A stretch of 64,000 bases of DNA from Lachnospiraceae bacterium (GCA_017470985.1 JAFUXA010000011.1:124001-188000), one strand, 5' to 3'. Positions 51,251-60,660 are shown, counted from the first letter of the stretch. Made by a program: numbers and translations. The notes: generated from the sequence alone by a model not told the origin.

Positions 51251-53371
51251 TTGGCTGGAAGAGAATATCCATTGGATAGAACCAGAAATATCGGAATTAT
51301 GGCTCATATCGATGCTGGTAAGACAACATTGACAGAGCGTATCCTTTATTATACCGGTGTAAATTACAAGATTGGTGAGACTCATGACGGCGCATCTACA
51401 ATGGACTGGATGGAGCAGGAAAAAGAGCGTGGTATCACTATCACATCTGCTGCTACAACTTGTCACTGGACACTTGAGGATCATCACAAAGCAAAGCCAG
51501 GTGCATTAGAGCATCGTATTAACATCATCGATACTCCTGGACACGTTGACTTTACTGTAGAAGTAGAGCGTTCACTTCGTGTACTTGATGGAGCTGTTGG
51601 TGTATTTGATGCTAAGGCTGGTGTAGAGCCTCAGTCAGAGAACGTATGGCGTCAGGCTGATACATATCATGTACCACGTATGGCATTTATTAACAAGATG
51701 GACAAGATGGGTGCTGACTTCTTCATGTCAGTTCAGACTATCATTGACAGACTTGGAAAGAATGCTATTCCAGTACAGATTCCAATCGGAGCAGAAGATG
51801 ACTTTAAGGGTCTTATCGATTTGTTCGAGATGGAAGCTTACTATTACAAAGATGATGAAGGTAAGGACATTGAAATCACAGAAGTACCTGATGATTTGAA
51901 GGACCTTGCTGATGAATGGCATACAAACCTCGTAGAGAAGATCTGCGAGTTGGATGATGACCTTATGATGATGTATCTTGAGGGAGAGGAGCCATCAATC
52001 GATGAGATGAAGGCTGTTCTTCGTAGAGCTACTATTGCATCAGAGGCAGTTCCTGTATACTGTGGTTCTGCTTACAAGAATAAGGGTGTACAGAAGTTAC
52101 TTGATGGTGTTGTAGAATACATGCCAGCTCCAACAGATGTACCTGATATTCAGGGTACAGATATGGAAGGAAATGAACTTACAGTTCCTTCATCTGATGA
52201 TGAGCCATTTGCAGCACTTGCATTCAAGATTATGACAGATCCTTTCGTAGGAAAGCTTGCATTCTTTAGAGTATATGCTGGTACATTGAACTCAGGTTCT
52301 TATGTACTTAATGCTACAAAGAATAAGAAAGAGCGTGTTGGACGTATCCTTCAGATGCATGCTAACTCTAGAACAGAGATCGATAAGGTTTACTCAGGAG
52401 ATATCGCAGCTGCTGTTGGTCTTAAGATCACAACAACTGGTGATACAATCTGCGATGAGCAGCATCCAGTAATCCTTGAGTCTATGGAATTCCCAGAGCC
52501 AGTTATTGAGCTTGCTATCGAGCCTAAGACCAAGAATGATCAGGGTAAGATGGGCGAGGCTCTTGCTAAGCTTGCTGAGGAAGATCCTACATTTAGAGCT
52601 CATACTAACCAGGAGACAGGTCAGACTATCATCGCTGGTATGGGAGAGCTTCACCTTGAGGTTATCGTTGACCGTCTTCTTAGAGAATTTAAGGTAGAGG
52701 CAAACGTTGGTGCACCTCAGGTTGCATACAAAGAGACAATCACAAAGCCAGTTGACATCGATAGCAAGTACGCTAAGCAGTCAGGTGGTCGTGGACAGTA
52801 CGGACATTGTAAGGTTAAGTTTGAGCCAATGGATCCTAATGGTGAGGAGACATTCAAGTTCGAGTCTACTGTAGTCGGTGGTGCTATTCCTAAGGAATAC
52901 ATCCCAGCTGTAGGCGAGGGTATTGAGGAAGCTGCTCAGGCTGGTATCCTTGCTGGATTCCCAGTACTCGGTGTATCTGCAAACGTATACGATGGTTCTT
53001 ACCATGAAGTCGATTCTTCAGAAATGGCATTCCACATTGCTGGTTCTATGGCTATGAAGGATGCTATGAAGCAGGGTGGAGCAGTATTGCTCGAGCCTAT
53101 CATGAAGGTCGAGGTTACAATGCCTGAGGAATACATGGGCGATGTAATCGGAAGTTTGAACGCTAAGCGTGGACAGATCGAAGGAATGGATGATCTCGGC
53201 GGTGGTAAGATCGTTAGAGCATATGTTCCACTTTCAGAGATGTTCGGTTACTCAACAGAGCTTCGTTCTTCTACACAGGGACGTGGAAACTATTCTATGT
53301 TCTTTGAGAAGTATGAACCAGCTCCAAAGAGTGTACAGGATAAGGTAATCAGCGAGCACGCTGGTAACTAA
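51251..53371 (+). CDS. fusA: Elongation factor G
   Basis: 706 residues. It drives translocation on the ribosome with GTP. The start is TTG 51251, with AGGAGG eight bases upstream and the family N-terminus [19 protein letters not shown]; no ATG in frame fits. G1 loop [39 protein letters not shown], and C-terminal domains IV-V ending [19 protein letters not shown] start in a very highly expressed gene is unusual. Confidence 0.97.
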   Translation: MAGREYPLDRTRNIGIMAHIDAGKTTLTERILYYTGVNYKIGETHDGASTMDWMEQEKERGITITSAATTCHWTLEDHHKAKPGALEHRINIIDTPGHVDFTVEVERSLRVLDGAVGVFDAKAGVEPQSENVWRQADTYHVPRMAFINKMDKMGADFFMSVQTIIDRLGKNAIPVQIPIGAEDDFKGLIDLFEMEAYYYKDDEGKDIEITEVPDDLKDLADEWHTNLVEKICELDDDLMMMYLEGEEPSIDEMKAVLRRATIASEAVPVYCGSAYKNKGVQKLLDGVVEYMPAPTDVPDIQGTDMEGNELTVPSSDDEPFAALAFKIMTDPFVGKLAFFRVYAGTLNSGSYVLNATKNKKERVGRILQMHANSRTEIDKVYSGDIAAAVGLKITTTGDTICDEQHPVILESMEFPEPVIELAIEPKTKNDQGKMGEALAKLAEEDPTFRAHTNQETGQTIIAGMGELHLEVIVDRLLREFKVEANVGAPQVAYKETITKPVDIDSKYAKQSGGRGQYGHCKVKFEPMDPNGEETFKFESTVVGGAIPKEYIPAVGEGIEEAAQAGILAGFPVLGVSANVYDGSYHEVDSSEMAFHIAGSMAMKDAMKQGGAVLLEPIMKVEVTMPEEYMGDVIGSLNAKRGQIEGMDDLGGGKIVRAYVPLSEMFGYSTELRSSTQGRGNYSMFFEKYEPAPKSVQDKVISEHAGN

Positions 53372-53377
53372 TAAATA

Positions 53378-53392
53378 AACCACAAAGTGGTT
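53378..53392 (+). terminator. Short hairpin after fusA
   Basis: AACCAC (53378-53383) pairs with GTGGTT (53387-53392), but the downstream sequence is GAAAAATCG rather than a T run. Probably a weak terminator or stability element. Confidence 0.3.
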
Positions 53393-53419
53393 GAAAAATC
53401 GATATATCTTTTATATAAT
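53391..53419 (+). promoter_or_regulatory. Promoter of tuf
   Basis: TTGAAA (53391-53396) and TATAAT (53414-53419), 17-base spacing. The leader includes a CCCC/GGGG hairpin (53456-53468). Confidence 0.7.
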
Positions 53420-53496
53420 CAAGAGTATCGAGAGTTTATTTAAACTATTAAAATGACCCCATTTTGGGGGGGCATAAATTAAGGAGGAATTTTAAA

Positions 53497-54684
53497 ATGG
53501 CTAAAGAGACATTTGACAGAAGCAAGCCACATTGTAACATTGGTACTATTGGTCACGTAGATCATGGTAAAACAACACTTACAGCTGCTATCACAAAGGT
53601 ATTATCTGAGAGAGTTGCTGGTAACGCAAAGGTAGATTTCGAGAACATCGATAAGGCACCAGAAGAGAGAGAGCGTGGAATCACAATTTCTACAGCTCAC
53701 GTAGAGTATCAGACAGAGAAGAGACATTACGCACACGTTGACTGTCCAGGACATGCTGATTATGTAAAGAACATGATCACAGGTGCTGCTCAGATGGACG
53801 GAGCTATCCTCGTTGTTGCTGCAACTGATGGTGTTATGGCTCAGACAAAGGAGCACATCCTTCTTTCTCGTCAGGTAGGTGTACCTTACATCGTAGTATT
53901 CCTTAACAAGTGTGATATGGTTGATGACGAAGAGCTTATCGAGCTTGTTGAGATGGAAGTTACAGAGCAGCTTGAAGAGTACGACTTCAATGACTGCCCA
54001 ATCGTTAAGGGATCAGCTCTTAAGGCTCTTGAAGATCCAATGGGCGAGTGGGGTGACAAGATCATGGAACTCATGAGCACAGTTGATGAGTACATTCCAG
54101 ATCCACAGCGTGATACAGACAAGCCATTCCTTATGCCAGTAGAGGACGTATTCACAATCACAGGTCGTGGTACAGTTGCTACAGGTAGAGTAGAGCGTGG
54201 TACACTTCACCTTAACGACGAACTTGAGATCGTTGGTATCAAGGAAGATGTTAACAAGACTGTTGTAACAGGTATCGAGATGTTCAGAAAGCTTCTTCCA
54301 GAAGCTCAGGCTGGTGATAACATCGGTGCACTTCTTCGTGGTGTTAACCGTGACGAAATCCAGCGTGGACAGGTATTAGCTGCTCCTGGAACAGTTACAT
54401 GCCACACAAAGTTTACAGCTCAGGTTTACGTTCTTACAAAGGATGAAGGTGGACGTCATACTCCATTCTTCAACAACTATCGTCCACAGTTCTACTTCAG
54501 AACAACAGACGTAACAGGTGTTTGCGAGCTTCCAGCAGGTACAGAGATGTGCATGCCTGGTGATAACGTAGAGATGACAATCGAATTGATTCATCCAATC
54601 GCTATGGAGCAGGGTCTTACATTTGCTATCCGTGAGGGTGGTAGAACAGTAGGTTCTGGTCGTGTTGCTTCAATCATCGAGTAA
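53497..54684 (+). CDS. tuf: Elongation factor Tu
   Basis: 395 residues from ATG 53497 with AAGGAGG upstream; an in-frame ATG at 53464 gives a non-family extension. Brings aminoacyl-tRNA to the ribosome. G motifs [34 protein letters not shown], and [16 protein letters not shown]-terminal [15 protein letters not shown]. Own promoter and terminator. Confidence 0.98.
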   Translation: MAKETFDRSKPHCNIGTIGHVDHGKTTLTAAITKVLSERVAGNAKVDFENIDKAPEERERGITISTAHVEYQTEKRHYAHVDCPGHADYVKNMITGAAQMDGAILVVAATDGVMAQTKEHILLSRQVGVPYIVVFLNKCDMVDDEELIELVEMEVTEQLEEYDFNDCPIVKGSALKALEDPMGEWGDKIMELMSTVDEYIPDPQRDTDKPFLMPVEDVFTITGRGTVATGRVERGTLHLNDELEIVGIKEDVNKTVVTGIEMFRKLLPEAQAGDNIGALLRGVNRDEIQRGQVLAAPGTVTCHTKFTAQVYVLTKDEGGRHTPFFNNYRPQFYFRTTDVTGVCELPAGTEMCMPGDNVEMTIELIHPIAMEQGLTFAIREGGRTVGSGRVASIIE

Positions 54685-54708
54685 TACGAAGCGTAGCGGA
54701 GGCCTCCC

Positions 54709-54732
54709 GAAGTGCTTGCACGAGGGAATGCG
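54709..54732 (+). repeat. Intergenic element copy 1 (after tuf)
   Basis: GAAGTGCTTG (54709-54718) followed two bases later by GAGGGA, preceded by GCGT, and followed about 40 bases on by a terminator. The same element is found after the lipoprotein gene at 59683. It is not coding. Similar short intergenic elements occur in other Lachnospiraceae genomes in my experience, but the count here is only two. Confidence 0.5.
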
Positions 54733-54758
54733 AACAGCCCAACCCAAATTATAAAATT

Positions 54759-54792
54759 AAGCCTTCCGGGGATTTCCTCGGAGGGCTTTTTT
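54759..54792 (+). terminator. Terminator of tuf
   Basis: AAGCCTTCCGGGG (54759-54771) pairs with CCTCGGAGGGCTT (54776-54788), then TTTTT. Confidence 0.88.
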
Positions 54793-54941
54793 GTATGCAG
54801 AAGTATTAAAATATGATATGATGTTGAAAATATAATTTGAATTTCGATGGAACAGATGAAAGAAAACAGCTTGATACACATTATGGGAGTGGCATATATT
54901 AGTTGTTTTTATAAATAATAAAAAGAGAAGGAGAGGATATA

Positions 54942-55781
54942 ATGGAAATAATAACACAGCCATCAAAGGAATTATTTGATAAATATGAGCAATTAAAGGA
55001 ATATTTAAAATCCCTTGGTAGTGTGGCAGTAGCTTTTTCTAGTGGTGTAGATTCAACATTTCTGTTGTATGCTGCCAAGGATGCCCTTGATGATAAAGTC
55101 ATTGCTGTAACAGCAAGTTCATGTTCATTTCCCAAGAGGGAATTAAATGAGGCAATAAAATACTGTGAGGAAAATGGTATTCGTCACGAAATCTGTCAGT
55201 CGGAGGAATTGGAGATAGAAGGATTTTCTCATAATCCGAAGAACAGATGTTATCTCTGCAAGCATGAATTGTTTGAGAAGATTCTGGGAATTGCAGCCAG
55301 AGAAGGAATCAATGCTGTTGTTGAGGGATCAAATCTCGATGATAACGGTGATTATAGACCTGGTCTTCAGGCAGTTGCAGAACTTGATATAAAAAGTCCT
55401 CTGAGACATATTGGTTTTGCGAAGGAGGAAATAAGAGTTCTGTCTAAATATTTCAATCTACCTACATGGGACAAGCAGTCTTTTGCCTGCCTATCCTCTA
55501 GATTTGTATATGGTGAAACTATTTCTGAAGAGAAGCTTTCCATGGTAGACAAGGCAGAGCAGTTATTATTAGATTTGGGATTTCATCAGGTTCGAGTGAG
55601 AATTCATAATATGATTGCCAGAATTGAAATTATGCCAGAAGAATTTGATAAGCTGATTTCAGAGGATGTGCGAAAAGAAATCACAGAGAAATTCAGAGAA
55701 TATGGATTCGAGTATGTGACAATGGATTTAATTGGATATAGAACGGGAAGTATGAATGAGGTATTAGATTTGAATCCATAG
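54942..55781 (+). CDS. larE: LarE-type ATP-dependent sulfur transferase
   Basis: 279 residues. PP-loop ATPase with AFSSGVDSTFLLYAA near residue 33. In the LarE family it inserts sulfur into the nickel-pincer cofactor precursor. Three cysteines stand out: C103 and C106 (NRCYLCK) and C183 (SFACLSSRF). The single-cysteine type sacrifices the last one, while the three-cysteine type is reported to hold a [4Fe-4S] cluster; this one has the three-cysteine pattern. larB, larC and a lactate racemase are not adjacent, so it may serve another thiolation route. ATG has GGAG upstream. Confidence 0.9.
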   Translation: MEIITQPSKELFDKYEQLKEYLKSLGSVAVAFSSGVDSTFLLYAAKDALDDKVIAVTASSCSFPKRELNEAIKYCEENGIRHEICQSEELEIEGFSHNPKNRCYLCKHELFEKILGIAAREGINAVVEGSNLDDNGDYRPGLQAVAELDIKSPLRHIGFAKEEIRVLSKYFNLPTWDKQSFACLSSRFVYGETISEEKLSMVDKAEQLLLDLGFHQVRVRIHNMIARIEIMPEEFDKLISEDVRKEITEKFREYGFEYVTMDLIGYRTGSMNEVLDLNP

Positions 55782-55856
55782 GTACTATAGGTATTTTTTT
55801 GATTATATAACCTACCGATTTGGTGGGAAATAAAAACAGGAGATATATTTAAAAAG

Positions 55857-56618
55857 ATGTTAAATCAATTTTCAAGAACTCAGCTTGTATTTGGAGCTGA
55901 TAATATGGAACGATTGAAGAATGCTCGAGTGGCAGTATTCGGAGTGGGGGGAGTAGGAGGATACACAGTGGAAGCGTTGGCTAGAAGCGGTGTGGGAACA
56001 CTGGATCTAATTGATGATGACAAGGTTTGCCTGACAAATATTAACAGACAGATTCTGGCCACCAGAAAAACTGTGGGTAAGTATAAAGTAGATGTAGCAA
56101 AAGAGAGAGTTCAAGAGATTAATCCGGATGCAGTAGTGAATACATATAAGATGTTTTATTTGCCGGAAACACAGGATCAGTTTAACTTTGAGGATTATGA
56201 TTATGTGGTGGATGCCATCGATACAGTTACAGGGAAGATTCAATTGGTTATGCAGGCTCAGGAGGCGCAAACTCCGATTATAAGTAGTATGGGTGCTGGC
56301 AATAAGATAAATCCTGCGCAGTTTGAAGTGACAGATATCTATAAAACATCGGTATGTCCTTTGGCCAAGGTTATGCGTAAAGAATTGAAAAAGAGAGGCG
56401 TAAAGAAACTCAAGGTTGTATATTCTAAGGAAAAACCTATTAAGCCTGTGGAAGATATGTCAATAAGCTGTAGGACCAATTGCATCTGTCCTCCAGGAGC
56501 TGCTAGAAAATGTACTGATAGACGAGATATACCCGGCAGTACAGCCTTTGTTCCGTCTACAGTTGGATTAATTATTGCAGGTGAAGTTATTAAGGATATT
56601 TTGGGCTTTTATAATTAA
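55857..56618 (+). CDS. tcdA: tRNA threonylcarbamoyladenosine dehydratase (TcdA/CsdL)
   Basis: 253-residue ThiF/E1-like enzyme that cyclises t6A37 in tRNA using ATP. Nucleotide loop VAVFGVGGVGGYTVEALARSG, the DDDKVCLTNINRQ segment, and the C-terminal CRTNCICPP with GSTAFVPSTVGLIIAGEV are typical of TcdA. The gene follows larE by 75 bases with an AGGAG site 14 bases before the ATG. Confidence 0.92.
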   Translation: MLNQFSRTQLVFGADNMERLKNARVAVFGVGGVGGYTVEALARSGVGTLDLIDDDKVCLTNINRQILATRKTVGKYKVDVAKERVQEINPDAVVNTYKMFYLPETQDQFNFEDYDYVVDAIDTVTGKIQLVMQAQEAQTPIISSMGAGNKINPAQFEVTDIYKTSVCPLAKVMRKELKKRGVKKLKVVYSKEKPIKPVEDMSISCRTNCICPPGAARKCTDRRDIPGSTAFVPSTVGLIIAGEVIKDILGFYN

Positions 56619-56682
56619 TGATTATGTAGGGCTAGAAATTTATGTTTGGATGAATTGTTAAATCAGGAAGGAATGTAGAAAA

Positions 56683-57879
56683 ATGTCAAAAAAGGAGAAT
56701 AAATTTAGGAATTACCATATAGGAACTCAGGCGATACACACAGGAACGGATTATGACATGGAGACAGGGGCGGTTAGAAGACCGCTTCATATGGCCAACA
56801 GTTATAAATTGCCAGATGATTTGTCACAAGTTAATTACTCTTCGACAGACTTGTTGATGTATTCCAGAAATGGAAATGCAAATCAACATTGGTTAGAGGA
56901 AAGAGTTGCTGCACTTTATGATGCGGATGATGCTATTGTTCTTGCCAGTGGAGTTGCAGCGTTACACGCGCTCTTTTGGACATTGCTTCAGACGGGAGAT
57001 AGAGTTGTTTATCCCAATGTGAGTTATATGGCTGTGTATAGAATGTTTCACGAACTATTTAATAATAAGTTTGGCGTTGAAACAGTCATGGTAGATATGA
57101 CAGATCTTGATGCGGTTCGAAAAGCTATAACACCAGGTACCAGGCTCGTACATATAGAGACGCCAGACAATCCAACAGTTGGAGTGACTGATATTGAGGC
57201 TATAGCGAAAATTGCTCATGAAAATGGTGCTATTTTATCTGTAGATAATACCTTTGCATCACCATATAATCAGTTGCCATTGGAATTGGGAGCTGATTTT
57301 GTTGTTGATTCACTTACAAAGTTTATAAATGGTCACGGTGACGCTCAGGGCGGTGCAATTATTTCAAATGATTTAGATACAATGGATAGAATCCGATATG
57401 AAGCCCAGGTTAATGTTGGATCGGTTATTAGCCCATTTAACGCATGGCAGATATTTAGAGGATCTGCTACATTTCCTCTGAGAATGAAACGCATTAATGA
57501 TTCATCTCTTGAGATTGCAAAATGGCTTGAACAGAGAGAACATGTGACATTTGTTTCTTATCCTGGCCTTGTCAGCAACAAAGGCCATGAATTGGCAAAG
57601 CGCCAGATGAGAAATGGTTTTGGAGGAGTAATATCATTTGGTTTAGAAACAGATGATAAAACAATAGAAAAATTCTGCGCAAAGCTTAAGGTAGTAACAT
57701 TTGCAGTCTCGCTTGGTCATGATGAAAGCCTGATATTTCCTCAGCCAAGTTATGATGAGAGAATTAATCTATATCCAGAACAATTTAGAAAGGGATTTAT
57801 TCGTTTCAGTGTAGGACTGGAGGAGCCGGAAGATATCATAGCGGATATTGATCAGGCTCTACGGGAAGTTGATTTATAG
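56683..57879 (+). CDS. PLP-dependent Cys/Met metabolism enzyme
   Basis: 398 residues of the cystathionine synthase/lyase/methionine gamma-lyase family. The PLP lysine lies in SLTKFINGHGD. YSRNGNANQHWLEERVAAL (tetramer site) and the C-terminal FIRFSVGLEEPEDIIADI match the family. The loop that normally holds the TLYGC-type motif reads VSYMAVYRM, so a methionine gamma-lyase is less likely; cystathionine gamma-synthase/lyase or a homocysteine-forming role is possible. Substrate not assigned. Followed by a terminator. Confidence 0.85.
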   Translation: MSKKENKFRNYHIGTQAIHTGTDYDMETGAVRRPLHMANSYKLPDDLSQVNYSSTDLLMYSRNGNANQHWLEERVAALYDADDAIVLASGVAALHALFWTLLQTGDRVVYPNVSYMAVYRMFHELFNNKFGVETVMVDMTDLDAVRKAITPGTRLVHIETPDNPTVGVTDIEAIAKIAHENGAILSVDNTFASPYNQLPLELGADFVVDSLTKFINGHGDAQGGAIISNDLDTMDRIRYEAQVNVGSVISPFNAWQIFRGSATFPLRMKRINDSSLEIAKWLEQREHVTFVSYPGLVSNKGHELAKRQMRNGFGGVISFGLETDDKTIEKFCAKLKVVTFAVSLGHDESLIFPQPSYDERINLYPEQFRKGFIRFSVGLEEPEDIIADIDQALREVDL

Positions 57880-57902
57880 TGAACTGAAAAATGCGTATGA
57901 CT

Positions 57903-57932
57903 AAGCCTTCTGAGGACCTCGGAGGGCTTTTA
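57903..57932 (+). terminator. Terminator after the PLP enzyme gene
   Basis: AAGCCTTCTGAGG (57903-57915) pairs with CCTCGGAGGGCTT (57917-57929), followed by TTTA. Confidence 0.78.
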
Positions 57933-57978
57933 TATGTGTAGGGAAAGTTATCACTTTTGATGTATTGATATTAATAGT

Positions 57979-58194
57979 TTAAGAGATAGGATTTTTATTA
58001 TTAGTTCTACCTACTAAATAGTCTATGGAGACATTATAATATTTTGCGAGCGTAATTGCATAAGATAATGGGAGCTCTCTAATTCCTTTTTCATAGCGTC
58101 GATAGACTTCTCTTTTGCAAAAAAGAATATCTGCAACTTGTTGTTGAGTTAAATCATTATCAATTCTTAAATCTTCAATTCTTTGATATTTCAT
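57979..58194 (-). CDS. XRE-family HTH repressor
   Basis: 71 residues, almost only a helix-turn-helix domain: QRIEDLRIDNDLTQQQVADIL, then YRRYEKGIRELPLSYAITLAKYY and VSIDYLVGRTN. Start ATG at 58194 with AAGGAG ten bases upstream; a TTG two codons earlier is possible. It is divergent from a small membrane protein gene and two palindromic sites lie between, so self-regulation and control of that gene are likely. Confidence 0.88.
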   Translation of the reverse strand: MKYQRIEDLRIDNDLTQQQVADILFCKREVYRRYEKGIRELPLSYAITLAKYYNVSIDYLVGRTNNKNPIS

Positions 58195-58219
58195 AAGCAA
58201 TCTCCTTCTTTACAAAGGC

Positions 58220-58266
58220 TACCAAATGGTGGTATCATATATATAAAAATGCCACCATTCGGTGGC
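58220..58266. promoter_or_regulatory. Twin operator between the XRE gene and its divergent neighbour
   Basis: TACCAAATGGTGGTA (58220-58234) and GCCACCATTCGGTGGC (58251-58266) are palindromic and share the inverted core AATGGTGG/CCACCATT. The TATATATA-rich stretch between them can serve as -10 for both directions. Confidence 0.65.
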
Positions 58267-58289
58267 TGAGTTATTGGAGGATTATTATT

Positions 58290-58616
58290 ATGGGCTTTGT
58301 TGTCTTTTCATTTGTTATTTCGATTTGTTTTATGGCTATAGGGATATTTATTTTGAAACTTATTAATAAAGATATTCTGCCAAATGAATATAAAAAATTA
58401 CCTAAAGAGGGTAAAAAGTTTACATTGATTGTCTTTATGTTTGGTATATTCTTTGTTTCCGCAGGATTACTACTTGCTGCAATCGGCGTATCCAGTATTA
58501 AGTATGCTAATAATAGCCCTGATCAATCACAAGAAATTACAGAAGAGCAAATTAATGATTTGAATTATTATAAGAAAAATGGAAAGTGGTACTATCAAGG
58601 TGATGGAGCGTATTGA
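58290..58616 (+). CDS. Small membrane protein of unknown function
   Basis: 108 residues with two hydrophobic helices (about 3-23 and 45-69) and a polar C-terminus ending KKNGKWYYQGDGAY. Not assigned. GGAGG lies before the ATG. It is divergent from the XRE repressor and downstream of the twin operator, so it is probably its target. Confidence 0.7.
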   Translation: MGFVVFSFVISICFMAIGIFILKLINKDILPNEYKKLPKEGKKFTLIVFMFGIFFVSAGLLLAAIGVSSIKYANNSPDQSQEITEEQINDLNYYKKNGKWYYQGDGAY

Positions 58617-58727
58617 GAATAAAGAGATGTGTAGATAAAGTTTATGATTTCTTGAATTATATGATTTGTATTTTGCGTGAACTTAAATCGTTAATACTTT
58701 GGAATGGGAAGTTGAGGAATCTTGGAA

Positions 58728-58922
58728 ATGAGTGAAGGATGGGTTGAATTTGATAGAAAAGGACTTGAGGAAAATGTTCTTTATGAAATACGTATGAAAA
58801 CAGGAGAATGCCATTTGGCTAAATTTGATGGTGAGTATATGATTCCAAATTATCCTAGAACCGAAGTACATTTTATTGAAAAAAATATTAAGCTTATAAG
58901 AAAATATAATCACTTAAATTAG
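58728..58922 (+). CDS. Short hypothetical protein
   Basis: 64 residues beginning MSEGWVEFDRKGLEENV and containing GECHLAKFDGEYMIPN. Not recognised. ATG 58728 with GAGGA nine bases upstream; TTG 58722 is too near the site. The protein is soluble and acidic/aromatic. It lies in an AT-rich stretch of small genes and could be mobile-element cargo. Confidence 0.5.
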   Translation: MSEGWVEFDRKGLEENVLYEIRMKTGECHLAKFDGEYMIPNYPRTEVHFIEKNIKLIRKYNHLN

Positions 58923-58959
58923 ATATATTCACAAGAACAATAAAATAATATTATGTTGA

Positions 58960-59073
58960 GAAAAGGAAGATGCTGTTTATTGTTTTTTGATTGGAATGGT
59001 TTTATTTGTTGAAAATCCGCTTGCTGGAATTATATATTTATTGACATTGTATTTTGTGACCAAAAACAAGTGA
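58960..59073 (+). pseudogene. Possible remnant of a small membrane protein gene
   Basis: A 37-residue open stretch with no convincing start codon reads EKEDAVYCFLIGMVLFVENP, then LAGIIYLLTLYFVTKNK before TGA. It looks like one or two membrane helices of a decayed gene, but a chance open frame in AT-rich DNA is not excluded. It fills part of the 222-base gap before the lipoprotein gene. Confidence 0.25.
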
Positions 59074-59144
59074 TGATTTCATTTTGATTTAGATAAGTTA
59101 TTTTGAAAATGATAATCTGATAATTGTGTTTAAAGGAGGTTTAG

Positions 59145-59621
59145 ATGAAAAGAATTGTAACTATAATTATGGCTTTAACAATGGCGTTTTCTTTTGTTTT
59201 ATGTGGGTGTAGTGCAAGAAAAAGCGCTGAGACTACAGAAGATATTTTAGAGTGTATTTCTAAGGGGAATGCTAAAGCGCGTACAGGTATTGATTTGATT
59301 GCAGATGGCAGTGCAACGGATTATGAAGGGTTATATGAAGAGGAATGCCGAGCAGTTGATTTGCTTAATGAAGCGAAAAGTTATTACGAAGATGCTATAG
59401 AAATATGTGGTGATGATGAAGAATATGGTACATTGAAAAATCGTCTTCAAAATGTAATAAATAGTATTCCTTCAAAACCAGTGTCGATGGATGACTCCGC
59501 TTTTGAACATTTTGGTGCAGAGTATGATACATTTGTAAATGCGGTTGCTAACATGGAGGCCGAAAGAAAAACATTTTCTGAAGATACGGGATATATTGTT
59601 ACTGACGCACTTGGAGTTTAG
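59145..59621 (+). CDS. Small lipoprotein of unknown function
   Basis: 158 residues. The signal peptide IVTIIMALTMAFSFVLCGC holds a lipobox (LCGC; Cys at about 22), so the mature protein is membrane-anchored. The rest is a helical acidic protein (DLLNEAKSYYEDAIEICGDDEEYGTLKNRL in two pieces). No domain recognised. AAAGGAGG precedes the ATG. Ends before the second copy of the intergenic element and a strong terminator. Confidence 0.75.
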   Translation: MKRIVTIIMALTMAFSFVLCGCSARKSAETTEDILECISKGNAKARTGIDLIADGSATDYEGLYEEECRAVDLLNEAKSYYEDAIEICGDDEEYGTLKNRLQNVINSIPSKPVSMDDSAFEHFGAEYDTFVNAVANMEAERKTFSEDTGYIVTDALGV

Positions 59622-59682
59622 TGATATGACAAGGACTTAGCTGTTAAGAGTTATTTACGATTTTAGTAACAAAAAGCGTGCT

Positions 59683-59706
59683 GAAGTGCTTGGGTGAGGG
59701 AGTTGG
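59683..59706 (+). repeat. Intergenic element copy 2 (after the small lipoprotein gene)
   Basis: GAAGTGCTTG (59683-59692) with GAGGGA two bases later and GCGT just before, as in copy 1 at 54709. It also lies about 40 bases before a terminator hairpin. Confidence 0.5.
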
Positions 59707-59730
59707 TAGTTTGGATTAGATTAAATTATG

Positions 59731-59766
59731 AATCCTTCTGAGAATAATTCTCAGAAGGATTTTTTG
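59731..59766 (+). terminator. Terminator after the small lipoprotein gene
   Basis: AATCCTTCTGAGAA (59731-59744) pairs with TTCTCAGAAGGATT (59748-59761), followed by TTTT. Perfect stem. Confidence 0.9.
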
Positions 59767-59909
59767 AGTGCTATATTATCGGATGAAAATGGTTTTGCAA
59801 AAATCCTGAATGTAGTAAAAACATTAATTGGTTTAGAGCATTCCTGTAATTCATAAATAGCGCCAATTGAATAGAGGGCTTTTTTGTGGACGAGAATTGC
59901 ATTTTGAAA
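59751..59909 (-). pseudogene. Possible decayed reading frame on the minus strand
   Basis: 52 codons open without a start: FQNAILVHKKALYSIGAIYE, then LQECSKPINVFTTF and RIFAKPFSSDNIALKKSF. It looks protein-like rather than random and its stop overlaps the terminator hairpin, but there is no start codon or ribosome site. It occupies much of the 500-base gap 59622-60120; the rest (59910-60000) shows nothing. Confidence 0.2.
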
Positions 59910-60002
59910 CTATAGCTCCCAAGAGTCTTGACTTTATATGAGAAAATGTCAGAAATATGTGAGAAAATTACATTGAATAAATAATAAGATAGATTTATGG
60001 AT

Positions 60003-60075
60003 TTATCGAAAAACGATAAAAGTAGTTGACAAATGATTTGTTGTTTGATATAAAATATTTATCGATAGACGATAA
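60003..60075 (+). promoter_or_regulatory. Promoter flanked by two identical-type operators (DUF2975/YozG unit)
   Basis: TTATCG-N5-CGATAA occurs at 60003-60019 and again at 60059-60075. Between them lie TTGACA (60026-60031) and TATAAA (60049-60054), 17 bases apart. Centre-to-centre distance is 56 bases. One site abuts the -35 from above, the other follows the -10: a layout for tight repression. Confidence 0.75.
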
Positions 60076-60120
60076 CCGCGGCGAGATATTGATTGGTATA
60101 TGTGAAAGGAGATTTATGTT

Positions 60121-60660
60121 ATGAACAAGTCGTTAATGAAAGTAACTACAGTTTTGGCAAAGGTTTTTGAAATATTGTTGTGGATAGGTGATGCTTCCAT
60201 GATAATCTGTTTGATAGGATCCGCTGCATATGGGAGGGCAATTTCTTCATTTATCCAAACAGGAATAGATGATGGAACAATTACGATATCAGGTTTTAAT
60301 GCCCAGATTTTATCGCAGGATGGCAGCATTAATATGTTTGTATTAAGAATTGTCTTTATTGCAGGCATTGTAACATTTGGTTTCGGCGCAATGATTTGCA
60401 GAAATATTTATCAGATTTTTAAAAGCGAGACACCTTTTACCAAGGATACAGTTCGCCTGGTTAGAGAAATTGGAATATTTGCAATAAGTGTTCCTGCTGT
60501 GCAGATAATTCTTTCCATAATAATTGGAATTGCAAGCCATAATAAAGTGGAGGTGTCTGTTGATATGGTAACAGTATTTATGGGACTTGTGGTTTTGAGC
60601 ATGTCACAGATATTTCAGTATGGAGTCAATCTCCAGGATGATGTGGACGGCTTGTTGTAA
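60121..60660 (+). CDS. DUF2975 membrane protein
   Basis: 179 residues with four hydrophobic helices (about 16-38, 79-100, 119-140, 148-168) and the family pattern RNIYQIFKSETPFTKDTVRLVREIG. This family is normally paired with a YozG-type HTH protein, as here. Function in the family is unknown. GAAAGGAG precedes the ATG. Expression is probably controlled by the paired palindromes upstream. Confidence 0.85.
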   Translation: MNKSLMKVTTVLAKVFEILLWIGDASMIICLIGSAAYGRAISSFIQTGIDDGTITISGFNAQILSQDGSINMFVLRIVFIAGIVTFGFGAMICRNIYQIFKSETPFTKDTVRLVREIGIFAISVPAVQIILSIIIGIASHNKVEVSVDMVTVFMGLVVLSMSQIFQYGVNLQDDVDGLL

